Shown here: one piece after another, positions 25,801 through 32,570 of the stretch
How positions within the stretch are numbered: position 1 is the first letter of the stretch
How the letters are laid out: each line of letters opens with the position of its first letter
Assembly: GCF_014642835.1 (NCBI RefSeq)
Contig: NZ_BMJA01000002.1
Coordinates: 711,785-775,784, forward strand
Reading direction: 5' to 3'
DNA from: Dyella nitratireducens
GTDB taxonomy: Bacteria > Pseudomonadota > Gammaproteobacteria > Xanthomonadales > Rhodanobacteraceae
Length of the DNA: 64,000 nt
Translations under genes and position numbers: made by a program
Notes under the pieces: generated by a model
Seen by the model: the letters and a program-made list of their open reading frames with translations, nothing else
Database searches by the model: none
Told to the model about the DNA's origin: nothing

Positions 25801-28433
25801 CGAGCCTGATCGATCGTCCCGGCGGTATCTTCCTGCGTCCTTCGCAACAACTGTCGTTGGAAGACCGTGTGCTGGTGCAATCGGTGGCGCGCATCGTGCT
25901 CTACGACAGTCGCGGTACATTGGCCGAGCAGATCGAGCGACGGCGCGTGGAACCGCAACTGCCGGCCTTGGTGATCAGCCGACAGGGCGGCACCGAGACC
26001 ACGGCGATCGAAGACAACACGCAAGCGCTGTTTGACACGTTGCAGTTGGGCAACCGCTATGGCGGCTTCTCGCCCGATCTCAGCGAGTACGTGATCATCC
26101 AGGGCCCCGGCCGGCACACGCCTGCGCCGTGGGCCAACGTGCTGGCCAATCCGGATTTCGGCTGCGTGGTCTCCGAAGCCGGCAGTGCTTACACCTGGGC
26201 CGAGAATTCGCACGAATTCCGCCTCACGCCCTGGCACAACGACCCGGTCAGCGACAGCTGCGGCGAGGCGATGTACGTGCGCGATGAGGAAACCGGCCGC
26301 TACTGGTCGCCCACGCCGCTGCCGCATCGCGGCAAGGGCAGCTACGTGACGCGGCATGGTTTCGGCTATTCGGTGTTCGAGCACGTCGAAGAAGGCATCC
26401 ATACCGAGCTGTGGATGTACGTGGCCTTGCATGCGCCGGTGAAGTTCTGGGTGCTGCGTGTGCGCAACCGTTCGGGGCGTGCGCGGCGCCTGTCCGCCAC
26501 CGGTTACGTGGAATGGGTGCTGGGCGATATGCGCAACAAATACGCCATGCATATCGTCTCCGAATCCGATCCCGTCACCGGCGCCTTGCTTGCGCGCAAC
26601 GCGTACAACACCGAATTTCCCGGCCGGGTGGCGTTCTTCGACACCGATGCCACCACGCGCAGCGTGACCTGCGATCGCATGGAATTCATTGGCCGCAACG
26701 GCCATCCACGCACACCGGGCGCGATGAGCCGCACCGGTTTGTCCGGACGCATCGGTGCGGGCCTTGATCCTTGCGCGGCGATCCAGGTGCCGTTCGAGCT
26801 GGGCAAGGATGACATGCGCGAAGTGATCTTCCGGCTGGGCGCTGCGCGCGATGCCAAAGGTGCGAGCGATCTGGCGCATCGCTATCGGCGCTCCAACGTG
26901 GCCATGGCGGCACTGGAAGAAGTGCGCATGCATTGGCGCTGGACCTTGGGGCGCGTGCAGGTGAAAACACCGGATATGGCCGTGAATGCGCTCGCCAACG
27001 GTTGGCTCATGTACCAGGTGATTGCTGCGCGCTTCTGGGGGCGCAGCGGCTACTACCAGTCCGGCGGCGCATTCGGCTTCCGCGACCAGTTGCAGGATTC
27101 CATGGCGATGGTGTATGCCAGCGGCTACAACGCGCGGCAGCACCTGTTGCTGTGCGCGGCGCATCAGTTCGTGGAAGGCGACGTGCAGCACTGGTGGCAT
27201 CCGCCTTCCGACCGCGGTGTGCGCACACATTGTTCGGATGATTACCTGTGGCTGCCGCTCGCACTCAGCCGCTATGTGCACACCACGCACGACACCGGCG
27301 TGATGGATGAGCGGATCGGCTTTATCGAAGGCAGGGCGGTGCGGCCCGATGAGGAATCCTATTACGACCTGCCGATGCGTTCGCAGCAGAGCGCCACGTT
27401 GTACGAGCACTGCGTGCAGGCGATCGAGCGCGGCATCAAGGCATGCGGCCCGCACGGCTTGCCATTGATCGGCACCGGCGACTGGAACGACGGCATGAAC
27501 AAGGTCGGCGAGAAAGGCATCGGCGAAAGCGTGTGGCTGGGTTTTTTCTTGTACCAGGTGCTGACGACCTTCGCCGAAACCGCGCGGCGTCACGCTGACG
27601 AAACCTTCGCGCTGCGCTGCGAACAGGAAGCGCGCAAGCTCGCCACCGCACTGAATGAACATGCCTGGGATGGCGAGTGGTACCGCCGTGCATATTTCGA
27701 TGACGGCACGCCGCTGGGTTCCAGGCAGAACGAAGAGTGCCGCATCGATTCGATTGCGCAGAGCTGGTCGGTGCTGTCCGGCGCGGCGCCGCCGGAACGC
27801 CGCGAGCAGGCGCTGGAATCGCTGGACAAGCACCTGGTGAAACGCGAGGACGGCATCATCCAACTGCTCGATCCGCCGTTCGACCGTTCGTCGCTGGACC
27901 CCGGCTACATCAAGGGCTACGTGCCCGGCGTGCGCGAAAACGGCGGGCAGTACACGCATGCGGCCGTTTGGGCCACCATGGCCTTTGCAGCCATGGGCGA
28001 TGCGCGCCGCGCCTGGGAGCTGCTGCACATGATCAGCCCGATCAGCCACGGCAGCGGCGAGCGCATCGACGTGTACAAGGTGGAGCCCTATGTGGTGGCC
28101 GCCGACGTGTATTACGGCGGCGTGCACGACGGGCGCGGCGGCTGGACCTGGTACACCGGGTCCGCCGGCTGGATGTACCGCCTGATCGTGGAATCCCTGC
28201 TGGGCCTGCGCGTGGAGGGCGAAAGCCTGTACATCGACCCCGTGCTTCCGCCAGACTGGCCGGAGTACCGCCTGAGCTACCGGCACCGCGAGACCGACTA
28301 CCAGATCCTGGTGCACGCGGCGCAGGGCAGGGCGGAACCGCGCCGCATCCTGTTCAATGGTAAACCGGTCGAGGGGGACCGCCTGCCGCTGATCGACGAT
28401 GGCGGCGAGCATCACGTGGATATCTATTTGTGA
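19815..28433 (+). CDS. ndvB: cyclic beta-1,2-glucan synthase
   Basis: A giant inner-membrane enzyme (2872 aa; usual NdvB/ChvB length about 2800-2870) that starts, elongates and cyclises beta-1,2-glucan from UDP-glucose. Parts in order: cytoplasmic N-terminal region; membrane helices near 424-480; GT84 glycosyltransferase with LDADTQLPRDTAQ near 640 and QRRHRWIRGDW near 787; more helices near 836-890 and 950; glycoamylase-like domain near 1375 (YEGTLLDQTCRAAVRRQ, GVSESGYN); then two GH94-type carbohydrate-binding/phosphorylase modules ending with GTGDWNDGMNKVG near 2552, the chain-length control region. GGGAG precedes the start. The HAD gene overlaps its stop and pgm lies downstream, giving a glucose-1-phosphate supply next to the UDP-glucose consumer. 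The product glucan acts in the periplasm in osmoadaptation and host interaction. Confidence 0.93.
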   Translation: MFKTSQSVLLQAALHAHSAAESLAAAEQSMEPALRAELFSAEQMEQHGIGLAKQHKLSPRSSSDRLLKRLDENATLLVQACEALTAAAKSSRRMSPAAEWLLDNYYLIEDQIRIARKHLPRRYNRELPCLVQEGEGSGLPRVYVLALETISHGDGRVDDESLGRFITAYQSVQPLKLGELWAIPIMLRLALIENLRRAAVRVLSDWRYRDQAGKWADLLVEIAERDPKSVVIGVADMARSDPPMTSAFVAELARRLQGQSPVLAMPLTWVEQRLAETGSGIEHELQLEAQEQAANQVSVGNSIGTLRHLSAIDWHAFVERLSIVEQALQKDPAGVHPHMDFATRDQYRHVIERLARSSNFAEGEIAQQAVELATAHATEHTVAGIGAHVGYYLIDEGLPALEQKAGYRYHAWANLRRALQRHALVLYLGMTTLLTLAFAVPMVRAASISGFPDWALVLIAIPALLATSQFALGLVNWIVTVTTSPSMLPRMDYARGVPPASRTLVAVPALLGSAQDVEDMIEALEVHFLANRDQNVHFALLSDFKDADEEWLENDQPILRLARQHLEALNAKYAPGSGDRFFLLHRPRRFNAADKLWMGYERKRGKLTDLNNLLRTGNTAAFMLTVGPMESLRSIRYVITLDADTQLPRDTAQALASVMAHPLNRPAYDASTGRMLRGHGILQPRLGISLPSSGRSRYAMLFGSEVGIDPYTRMVSDVYQDFFGEGSFIGKGIYDVEAIAQSLDDRFPDNTILSHDLIEGCYARSGLLSDVPLYEEYPSSYVGDYQRRHRWIRGDWQLLPWMLSRVPDAQREWVKNTLDGLSRWKIFDNLRRSLVPPSFVALLLIAWLGFTQPIIWTVAILALLFTLPLLSSLLAIVQKQEDITLTSHLKSALTPAGQHIARALFNLTTLPHEAYYSLDAIVRTLWRMAVSGRNLLQWRTSRDVAQEGPHTAARTYRLMWVNPALAVLTAAAVWSRQPLALAPAVPVLLLWFLGPVVVRRSSERRKEVAFVPSRRQTRFMRSLSRRIWAFFETYVGPEDNWLPPDNVQEVPALVVAHRTSPTNIGLSLLSCLTAYDFGYITAGRLLDRVAKTVQTLQGMSRYRGHLYNWYDTVTLQPLAPNYVSSVDSGNLAAHLLVLRPGLLALLDEPVFHPRSLEGLRDTLTLMRDAMPDGNANAAIASLRQLLRDHVQEPPASLDRVLIHLVDLQMRIDSLGTAVPRDGNDETHFWHERLREQLADIRHEVELVSAWATHLSEQEGIPSLRQLLLAAGTGGDSESSSPKARRDEILRLSSSISELATMDFRFLFDPRKKLLSIGYNVDERRLDASCYDLLASEARLASYLAIAQGQLPQDNWFALGRLLTTAGGKPVLLSWSGSMFEYLMPMLVMPTYEGTLLDQTCRAAVRRQIDYGQQAGVPWGVSESGYNTVDVHLNYQYRAFGVPGLGLKRGLGEDVVIAPYASVMALMVAPADAYANLERLAADGRRGRFGFYEAVDYTPARVPHGQTAVTISSFMAHHQGMSLLSLAYLLLDQPMQKRFDNDPQFRAVSLLLQERVPKNATEYLQSVGFETWQTGMATADNPLRVFTDPNMPRPAVQLLSNGRYHVMVSSAGGGYSRCRDLAVHRWHEDITRDNWGQFCYLRDVETGEFWSTTYQPTLAKSDHYEAIFSDARAEFRVRKHHYDAHTEIVVSPEDDIELRRVRLTNRGRRPRTIEITTFAELVIAPAMADASHPAFSNLFVQTEWVAATQALIGTRRPRANDERVPWMCHVMAVHDAMIDEISYETDRATFVGRSRSIVKPSALSKLASHAQLSNTVGSVLDPIVSIRVRITLPPEASATIDVVTGVAENRDACLHLADKYRDRHLADRVFDLAWTHSQVSLQQLNATHADARLYERMAASILYANTLLRAEASVLQANRRGQSGLWGQAISGDLPIVLLRIGDIANIELVRQVVQAHAYWRMKGMTVDLVIWNEDQAGYRQELQDLILGLIASSTEASLIDRPGGIFLRPSQQLSLEDRVLVQSVARIVLYDSRGTLAEQIERRRVEPQLPALVISRQGGTETTAIEDNTQALFDTLQLGNRYGGFSPDLSEYVIIQGPGRHTPAPWANVLANPDFGCVVSEAGSAYTWAENSHEFRLTPWHNDPVSDSCGEAMYVRDEETGRYWSPTPLPHRGKGSYVTRHGFGYSVFEHVEEGIHTELWMYVALHAPVKFWVLRVRNRSGRARRLSATGYVEWVLGDMRNKYAMHIVSESDPVTGALLARNAYNTEFPGRVAFFDTDATTRSVTCDRMEFIGRNGHPRTPGAMSRTGLSGRIGAGLDPCAAIQVPFELGKDDMREVIFRLGAARDAKGASDLAHRYRRSNVAMAALEEVRMHWRWTLGRVQVKTPDMAVNALANGWLMYQVIAARFWGRSGYYQSGGAFGFRDQLQDSMAMVYASGYNARQHLLLCAAHQFVEGDVQHWWHPPSDRGVRTHCSDDYLWLPLALSRYVHTTHDTGVMDERIGFIEGRAVRPDEESYYDLPMRSQQSATLYEHCVQAIERGIKACGPHGLPLIGTGDWNDGMNKVGEKGIGESVWLGFFLYQVLTTFAETARRHADETFALRCEQEARKLATALNEHAWDGEWYRRAYFDDGTPLGSRQNEECRIDSIAQSWSVLSGAAPPERREQALESLDKHLVKREDGIIQLLDPPFDRSSLDPGYIKGYVPGVRENGGQYTHAAVWATMAFAAMGDARRAWELLHMISPISHGSGERIDVYKVEPYVVAADVYYGGVHDGRGGWTWYTGSAGWMYRLIVESLLGLRVEGESLYIDPVLPPDWPEYRLSYRHRETDYQILVHAAQGRAEPRRILFNGKPVEGDRLPLIDDGGEHHVDIYL

Positions 28434-29113
28434 ATCAAGCCAACGCTTCGCACGTATTTTTGCTGGACGTCGACAACACCTTGCTCGACAACGACCGCTT
28501 CGGCGCCGACCTGCGCGCCCATCTCACGCGTGAATTCGGCCTGGAGGAATGCGATCGCTACTGGGCGATCTACGAGCAGCTCCGGGATTCGCTGGGCTAC
28601 GTCGATTACCTGGGGGCACTGCAGCATTTCCGCCTGGAAAACGACACCCGCCCCAGCATTTTCACCTTGTCGTACTGGCTGCTCGATTACCCGTTCGAGC
28701 AGCGGTTGTATCCCGCTGCGCTGGAAACCATCGATCAACTCAACAAGCTCGGCCGCACCGTGATCCTTTCCGACGGCGACGTCGTGTTCCAGCCGCACAA
28801 GCTTGAGCGCGCCGGTATCCGCGGCGTGGTGCGCGGCGAGGTGCTGATCTTCGTGCACAAGGAGTTGGCGCTGGATGAAATGCTGGCGCGTTATCCCGCC
28901 TCTCATTACGTGATGGTGGACGACAAGCCCAACCTGCTGACCAAGATGAAGCGCAAGCTCGGCGACCGTCTCACTACCGTGTTCGTGCGCCAGGGCCATT
29001 ACGCCTCCGTGGCGAACCTGGCCGAACTGCAGCCCGGGCCGGATTACATCATCCATGCAATCAGCGAGCTGCCGGCGCTGGCCGCAGACCTGGTAGGGGC
29101 CACGGCGGCCTGA
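28430..29113 (+). CDS. HAD-family hydrolase
   Basis: A 227-aa cytoplasmic HAD phosphatase. Motif I, FLLDVDNTLLDND, lies at residues 10-22 with both nucleophile aspartates. Motif II is VILSDGD near 109. Motif III Lys is in the central part, and motif IV is YVMVDDKPNLL near 162. GTG start overlaps the glucan synthase stop by four bases (GTGA), so translation is probably coupled. The substrate is unknown; between a UDP-glucose-using synthase and phosphoglucomutase, a sugar phosphate is a reasonable guess. Confidence 0.82.
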   Translation: MNQANASHVFLLDVDNTLLDNDRFGADLRAHLTREFGLEECDRYWAIYEQLRDSLGYVDYLGALQHFRLENDTRPSIFTLSYWLLDYPFEQRLYPAALETIDQLNKLGRTVILSDGDVVFQPHKLERAGIRGVVRGEVLIFVHKELALDEMLARYPASHYVMVDDKPNLLTKMKRKLGDRLTTVFVRQGHYASVANLAELQPGPDYIIHAISELPALAADLVGATAA

Positions 29114-29179
29114 ACCGACTGCGATCGCTAACGCGGCGCAGACGCTGGGTTGATGCTCCGTCGCCGATAATTTGCCGCT

Positions 29180-29253
29180 GTAGGTTGGGGTGCAAACCCC
29201 AACGACGCCATCTTGGTTGACACGACCATGTTGGGGTTTGCACCCCAACCTAC
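29180..29253. repeat. REP-like palindrome, family A
   Basis: GTAGGTTGGGGTGCAAACCC (29180 on) faces its inverted copy ending at 29253, with a 26-base spacer. The same element occurs at 44540, 59213 and 61761 and, decayed, at 53732. Translating it creates a false N-terminal extension of the pgm product. Confidence 0.9.
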
Positions 29254-29279
29254 GCATACCTTGCGAGGAACCCTTACAC

Positions 29280-30938
29280 GTGAACCCCAAAGTCGACGCG
29301 CTTGCCGGAAAACCCGCTCCGGAATCCATGCTGGTAGACGTGCCCAAGCTGCTGGATGCCTATAAGGCGCTGCGCCCCGACCCTTCCGAAACGACCCAGC
29401 GCGTGAGCTTCGGCACCTCCGGCCATCGCGGCTCCTCGTTCGACCGCAGCTTCAATGAATGGCACGTGCTGGCCATCACCCAGGCCATCTGCGATTACCG
29501 CCGCCAGAAGAACATCACCGGTCCGCTGTACATCGGCATCGATACGCACGCGCTATCCCAGCCGGCGCTCGAAAGTGCTGTCGAAGTGCTGGTCGCCAAC
29601 GAAGTGGCCGTGGCGATTTCCGCCGGCGGTGAATTCACGCCCACGCCCGCGGTGTCGCACGCCATCCTCACGTACAACCGCAATCGTCATGATGGTTTGG
29701 CTGACGGCATCGTCGTTACGCCTTCGCACAACCCGCCTGCTGACGGCGGCTTCAAGTACAACCCGCCCAATGGCGGTCCAGCCGAAACCGACGTCACCAG
29801 CTGGATCCAGCAGCGTGCCAACGCCCTGCTCGAAAGCCGCCTGGATGGCGTCAAACGCATCAGCTTTCCGCAGGCGCGGCGTTCCAGCCTGGTGCAGGAA
29901 TACGACTTTCTCGGCCGTTACGTCGACGATCTGAAAAACATCATCGATTTCGAGGTGATCCGCAGTGCCGGCGTACGCATGGCCGTCGATCCGCTCGGCG
30001 GTGCGGGTGTGCATTACTGGCAGCCGATTGCACAGCGTTACGGTATCGACCTGAACGTCGTGAGCGACACGGTCGATCCCACCTTTCGTTTCATGACGGT
30101 GGACTGGGACGGCAAGATCCGCATGGATCCCTCGTCGCAATATGCGATGCAACGCCTGATTGGTTTGAAAGATCGCTACGACGTGGCCTTTGCCTGCGAT
30201 ACCGATCATGACCGCCACGGCGTCGTATCGCGCAGCGCCGGCCTGATGCCGTCGAACCATTACCTGTCGGTGATGGTGGATTACCTGTTCCGCCATCGCC
30301 CGCAGTGGACCGACAAGGCCAGTGTCGGCAAGACCGTGGTGAGCAGTTCGCTGATCGACCGCGTGACGAAGCGTCTTGGCCGTCGTTTGTATGAAGTACC
30401 GGTGGGCTTCAAATGGTTCGCCGATGGCTTGTTCAACGGCGTGCTCGGTTTCGGCTGCGAGGAAAGCGCAGGCGCTTCCATGCTGCGCCACGACGGCAAG
30501 GTGTGGACCACGGACAAAGATGGCATTGTCCCCTCGCTGCTTGCCGCGGAAATGACGGCGCGCCTGGGCAAGGACCCGGGCGAGCTGTATGCCGATCTGA
30601 CCGAAGCCCTGGGCAAGCCGTATTCCAGCCGCGTCGACGCCGCCGCCAACGCACAGCAGAAGGCCAGGCTGGCCAAACTCTCGCCAGGGCAATTGCAGAG
30701 CAAGGAGTTGGCCGGCGAGAAGATCACCGAGGTGCTCGACCGCGCGCCCGGCAACAACGCCCCGATCGGCGGCATCAAGGTGATGTCGGAAAGCGGCTGG
30801 TTTGCGGCACGCCCGTCGGGTACCGAGGAGATTTACAAGATCTATGGCGAGAGCTTCCGCAGTGAGGAACATCTCAAGGCGATATTGAGCGAAGCGCAGG
30901 GCATCGTGGATGCGGCGCTGGCGGGTGATATGGATTAA
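29280..30938 (+). CDS. pgm: phosphoglucomutase (alpha-D-glucose-specific)
   Basis: Interconverts glucose-6-phosphate and glucose-1-phosphate, the precursor of UDP-glucose. At 552 aa it matches the E. coli Pgm type (about 546 aa) along its length. Visible motifs: SFGTSGHRGSS near 39; catalytic serine loop TPSHNPPADGG (Ser149); metal-binding loop DTDHDRHG in place of the common DPDYDRHG; sugar-binding GCEESAGAS; phosphate-binding RPSGTEEIYKIY. The frame is open to 29190, but that part is the REP palindrome. GTG at 29280 with GAGGAA nine bases upstream is the likely start. It is located with the glucan synthase and HAD genes, which suggests dedicated precursor supply. Confidence 0.93.
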   Translation: MNPKVDALAGKPAPESMLVDVPKLLDAYKALRPDPSETTQRVSFGTSGHRGSSFDRSFNEWHVLAITQAICDYRRQKNITGPLYIGIDTHALSQPALESAVEVLVANEVAVAISAGGEFTPTPAVSHAILTYNRNRHDGLADGIVVTPSHNPPADGGFKYNPPNGGPAETDVTSWIQQRANALLESRLDGVKRISFPQARRSSLVQEYDFLGRYVDDLKNIIDFEVIRSAGVRMAVDPLGGAGVHYWQPIAQRYGIDLNVVSDTVDPTFRFMTVDWDGKIRMDPSSQYAMQRLIGLKDRYDVAFACDTDHDRHGVVSRSAGLMPSNHYLSVMVDYLFRHRPQWTDKASVGKTVVSSSLIDRVTKRLGRRLYEVPVGFKWFADGLFNGVLGFGCEESAGASMLRHDGKVWTTDKDGIVPSLLAAEMTARLGKDPGELYADLTEALGKPYSSRVDAAANAQQKARLAKLSPGQLQSKELAGEKITEVLDRAPGNNAPIGGIKVMSESGWFAARPSGTEEIYKIYGESFRSEEHLKAILSEAQGIVDAALAGDMD

Positions 30939-30948
30939 CCCCCCAATT

Positions 30949-31032
30949 GCCTCACCGTCATTCCGGCGAAGGCCGGAATCCATCGCCAGTACGAAGCATG
31001 GATTCCGGCCTTCGCCGGAATGACGGTGAGGC
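30949..31032. repeat. palindromic repeat, family B (complete)
   Basis: GCCTCACCGTCATTCCGGCG (30949 on) is perfectly inverted at the right end (… GACGGTGAGGC, ending 31032), about 36 bases per arm with a short spacer. A long hairpin this close to the pgm stop may also serve as a transcript end. Confidence 0.9.
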
Positions 31033-31273
31033 GAGAGTTGACTTGAACGCTAACCTTTAGCCCCCGTACTCGTGTCCGCATTCCTCGGGCATGGGATGCT
31101 CCTGGCTGGGCGGACGTCAACGCTTTTTCACATATGGGTTCGACCGGCATCAAAGGGGCGTGCGGGGCTGGACATCGTTGTCATTTCGCCGACAAAATCG
31201 CAGTTGCTGCAGGCGGGCCTGCGCTAGGCTCGCTTTCCAATGGCTGCTGCCACGTAACGCGTGAGGGGATGTC

Positions 31274-32296
31274 ATGGCGAACGTCGAGTTGAGGCCGGTG
31301 GTCCACGTCGACAATGAGTGGCGCCGATGGATTGCCGAAAACCTGCTGCTGGATGGCCCGCCGCAGGCTATCTACGAACAGATGCTGCAAGCGGGCATTG
31401 CGCATGAAGAAGCCGTGCAGGAAATTCAGCAGGCGATGACCAGCCCTTACATCGTGGGTGCGCAGCGCTTGCGCAACCGCCTGGCGAAACACGATTGGGT
31501 GCTGGAAGCGCAGCGTCACATGAATCGCCTGCGCGACACGGAGGTGCCGCGCCGACACAAACTGTCGCGCGAGGAATTTCTCGACGCGTACTACACGGCC
31601 GGCCGCCCGGTCATCATCACCGGCATGATGGACGACTGGCCCGCGATGACCAGGTGGAGCCTGGATTATTTCAAGGAGCGCTGCGGCGATCGCGAGGTAG
31701 AGATCCAGTTCGGCCGCGATTCGGATACGCAATACGAATTGCGCAAAACGGCGCATCGCAAGACGATGCTGTTCGGCGATTACGTCGAGATGGTGCGCAA
31801 CGCCGAGCGCAGCAATGATTTCTACATGACGGCTTACAACGAGGGCAAGAATCGCAAGGCGCTCGACGTGTTGTGGCAGGACATCGTGCAGATTCCCGAG
31901 TACTTGAACGGCAATGATTCAACACAAGGGTTTCTGTGGTTCGGTCCACCCGGCACCATCACGCCGTTCCATCACGACCTCACCAACAACTTCATGGCGC
32001 AAGTGATGGGCCGCAAGCGCATCCTGCTGATGCCGGCGTGCGAGATCGCTCACGTCTACAACCACGAACACTGCTTTACCCATGTGGATGGCCGACAGAT
32101 CGACCTGCAGCGCTATCCGCGCATGGCCGGCGTGCAGGTGCTGTCGTGCACCTTGAATCCTGGCGAAGTGCTGTTCTTGCCGGTCGGTTGCTGGCACTTC
32201 GTGGAAGGGCTGGATATGTCGGTGACAGTGTCGTTTACCAACTTCCTGTGGGATAACGATTTCACGGCGGAGTATCCGCAGCAGCAAGTCTTTTAG
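31274..32296 (+). CDS. Cupin_8 (JmjC-like) Fe(II)/2-oxoglutarate oxygenase-like protein
   Basis: A 340-aa soluble protein. The N-terminal 100 residues are helical. From about 105 the cupin-like part begins (FLDAYYTAGRPVIITGMMDD). The metal triad appears as the His-x-Asp of TPFHHDLTNNF (about 229-238) and the distal His of VGCWHFVEGLD (about 306). LFLPVGCWH is the usual late motif of the FIH/JmjD-like family, whose members hydroxylate amino acid side chains. The target here is unknown. GGGGATGTC with a short GAGGGG precedes the start. It stands alone between two family-B palindromes, so it could be a single-gene unit. Confidence 0.8.
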   Translation: MANVELRPVVHVDNEWRRWIAENLLLDGPPQAIYEQMLQAGIAHEEAVQEIQQAMTSPYIVGAQRLRNRLAKHDWVLEAQRHMNRLRDTEVPRRHKLSREEFLDAYYTAGRPVIITGMMDDWPAMTRWSLDYFKERCGDREVEIQFGRDSDTQYELRKTAHRKTMLFGDYVEMVRNAERSNDFYMTAYNEGKNRKALDVLWQDIVQIPEYLNGNDSTQGFLWFGPPGTITPFHHDLTNNFMAQVMGRKRILLMPACEIAHVYNHEHCFTHVDGRQIDLQRYPRMAGVQVLSCTLNPGEVLFLPVGCWHFVEGLDMSVTVSFTNFLWDNDFTAEYPQQQVF

Positions 32297-32322
32297 TTTG
32301 GGCTTGCGAGTAACGTGACCTG

Positions 32323-32450
32323 GCCTCACCGTCATTCCGGCGAAGGCCGGAATCCAGTTTAAATATGCGTCCGAAGGACACAACATGTTTTATGTTGAGT
32401 GCTTCGCACGACTCATTTGTACTGGATTCCGGCTTTCGCCGGAATGACGA
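32323..32450. repeat. palindromic repeat, family B, with longer spacer
   Basis: The left arm (GGCCTCACCGTCATTCCGGC) starts at 32323 and the right arm (GATTCCGGCTTTCGCCGGAA) ends at 32450. The spacer is about 65 bases instead of the short one at 30949, so the arms are two elements set head to head. Confidence 0.85.
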
Positions 32451-32501
32451 TTCGCTTTGAAGTGGAACTCACGCGAGCGCCAGGTTTGCAGCGCACGAGG
32501 G

Positions 32502-32527
32502 AGCCCCTTTCCCGAAGGAAAGGGGCT
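32502..32527. terminator. intrinsic-terminator-like hairpin
   Basis: AGCCCCTTTCC, CGAA loop, GGAAAGGGGCT: an 11-bp perfect stem with a stable tetraloop between two convergent genes. The following CTT is a weak T run on the plus strand. It may serve either direction. Confidence 0.6.
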
Positions 32528-32570
32528 CTTCATGCCGGAGGTTTGCAGGGTGGCCGCCGGCGATGAACTG

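Noticed and set aside
25452-28415. 987-codon open frame on the minus strand inside the glucan synthase gene
   Set aside because: It is a shadow of the GC-rich coding strand: no recognisable domains, His/Arg/Gln-rich composition and complete overlap with a well-supported gene.
29190-29279. N-terminal extension of phosphoglucomutase (MQTPTTPSWLTRPCWGLHPN)
   Set aside because: It is the translated REP palindrome; similar peptides appear at every family-A copy. GTG at 29280 has a proper ribosome site.
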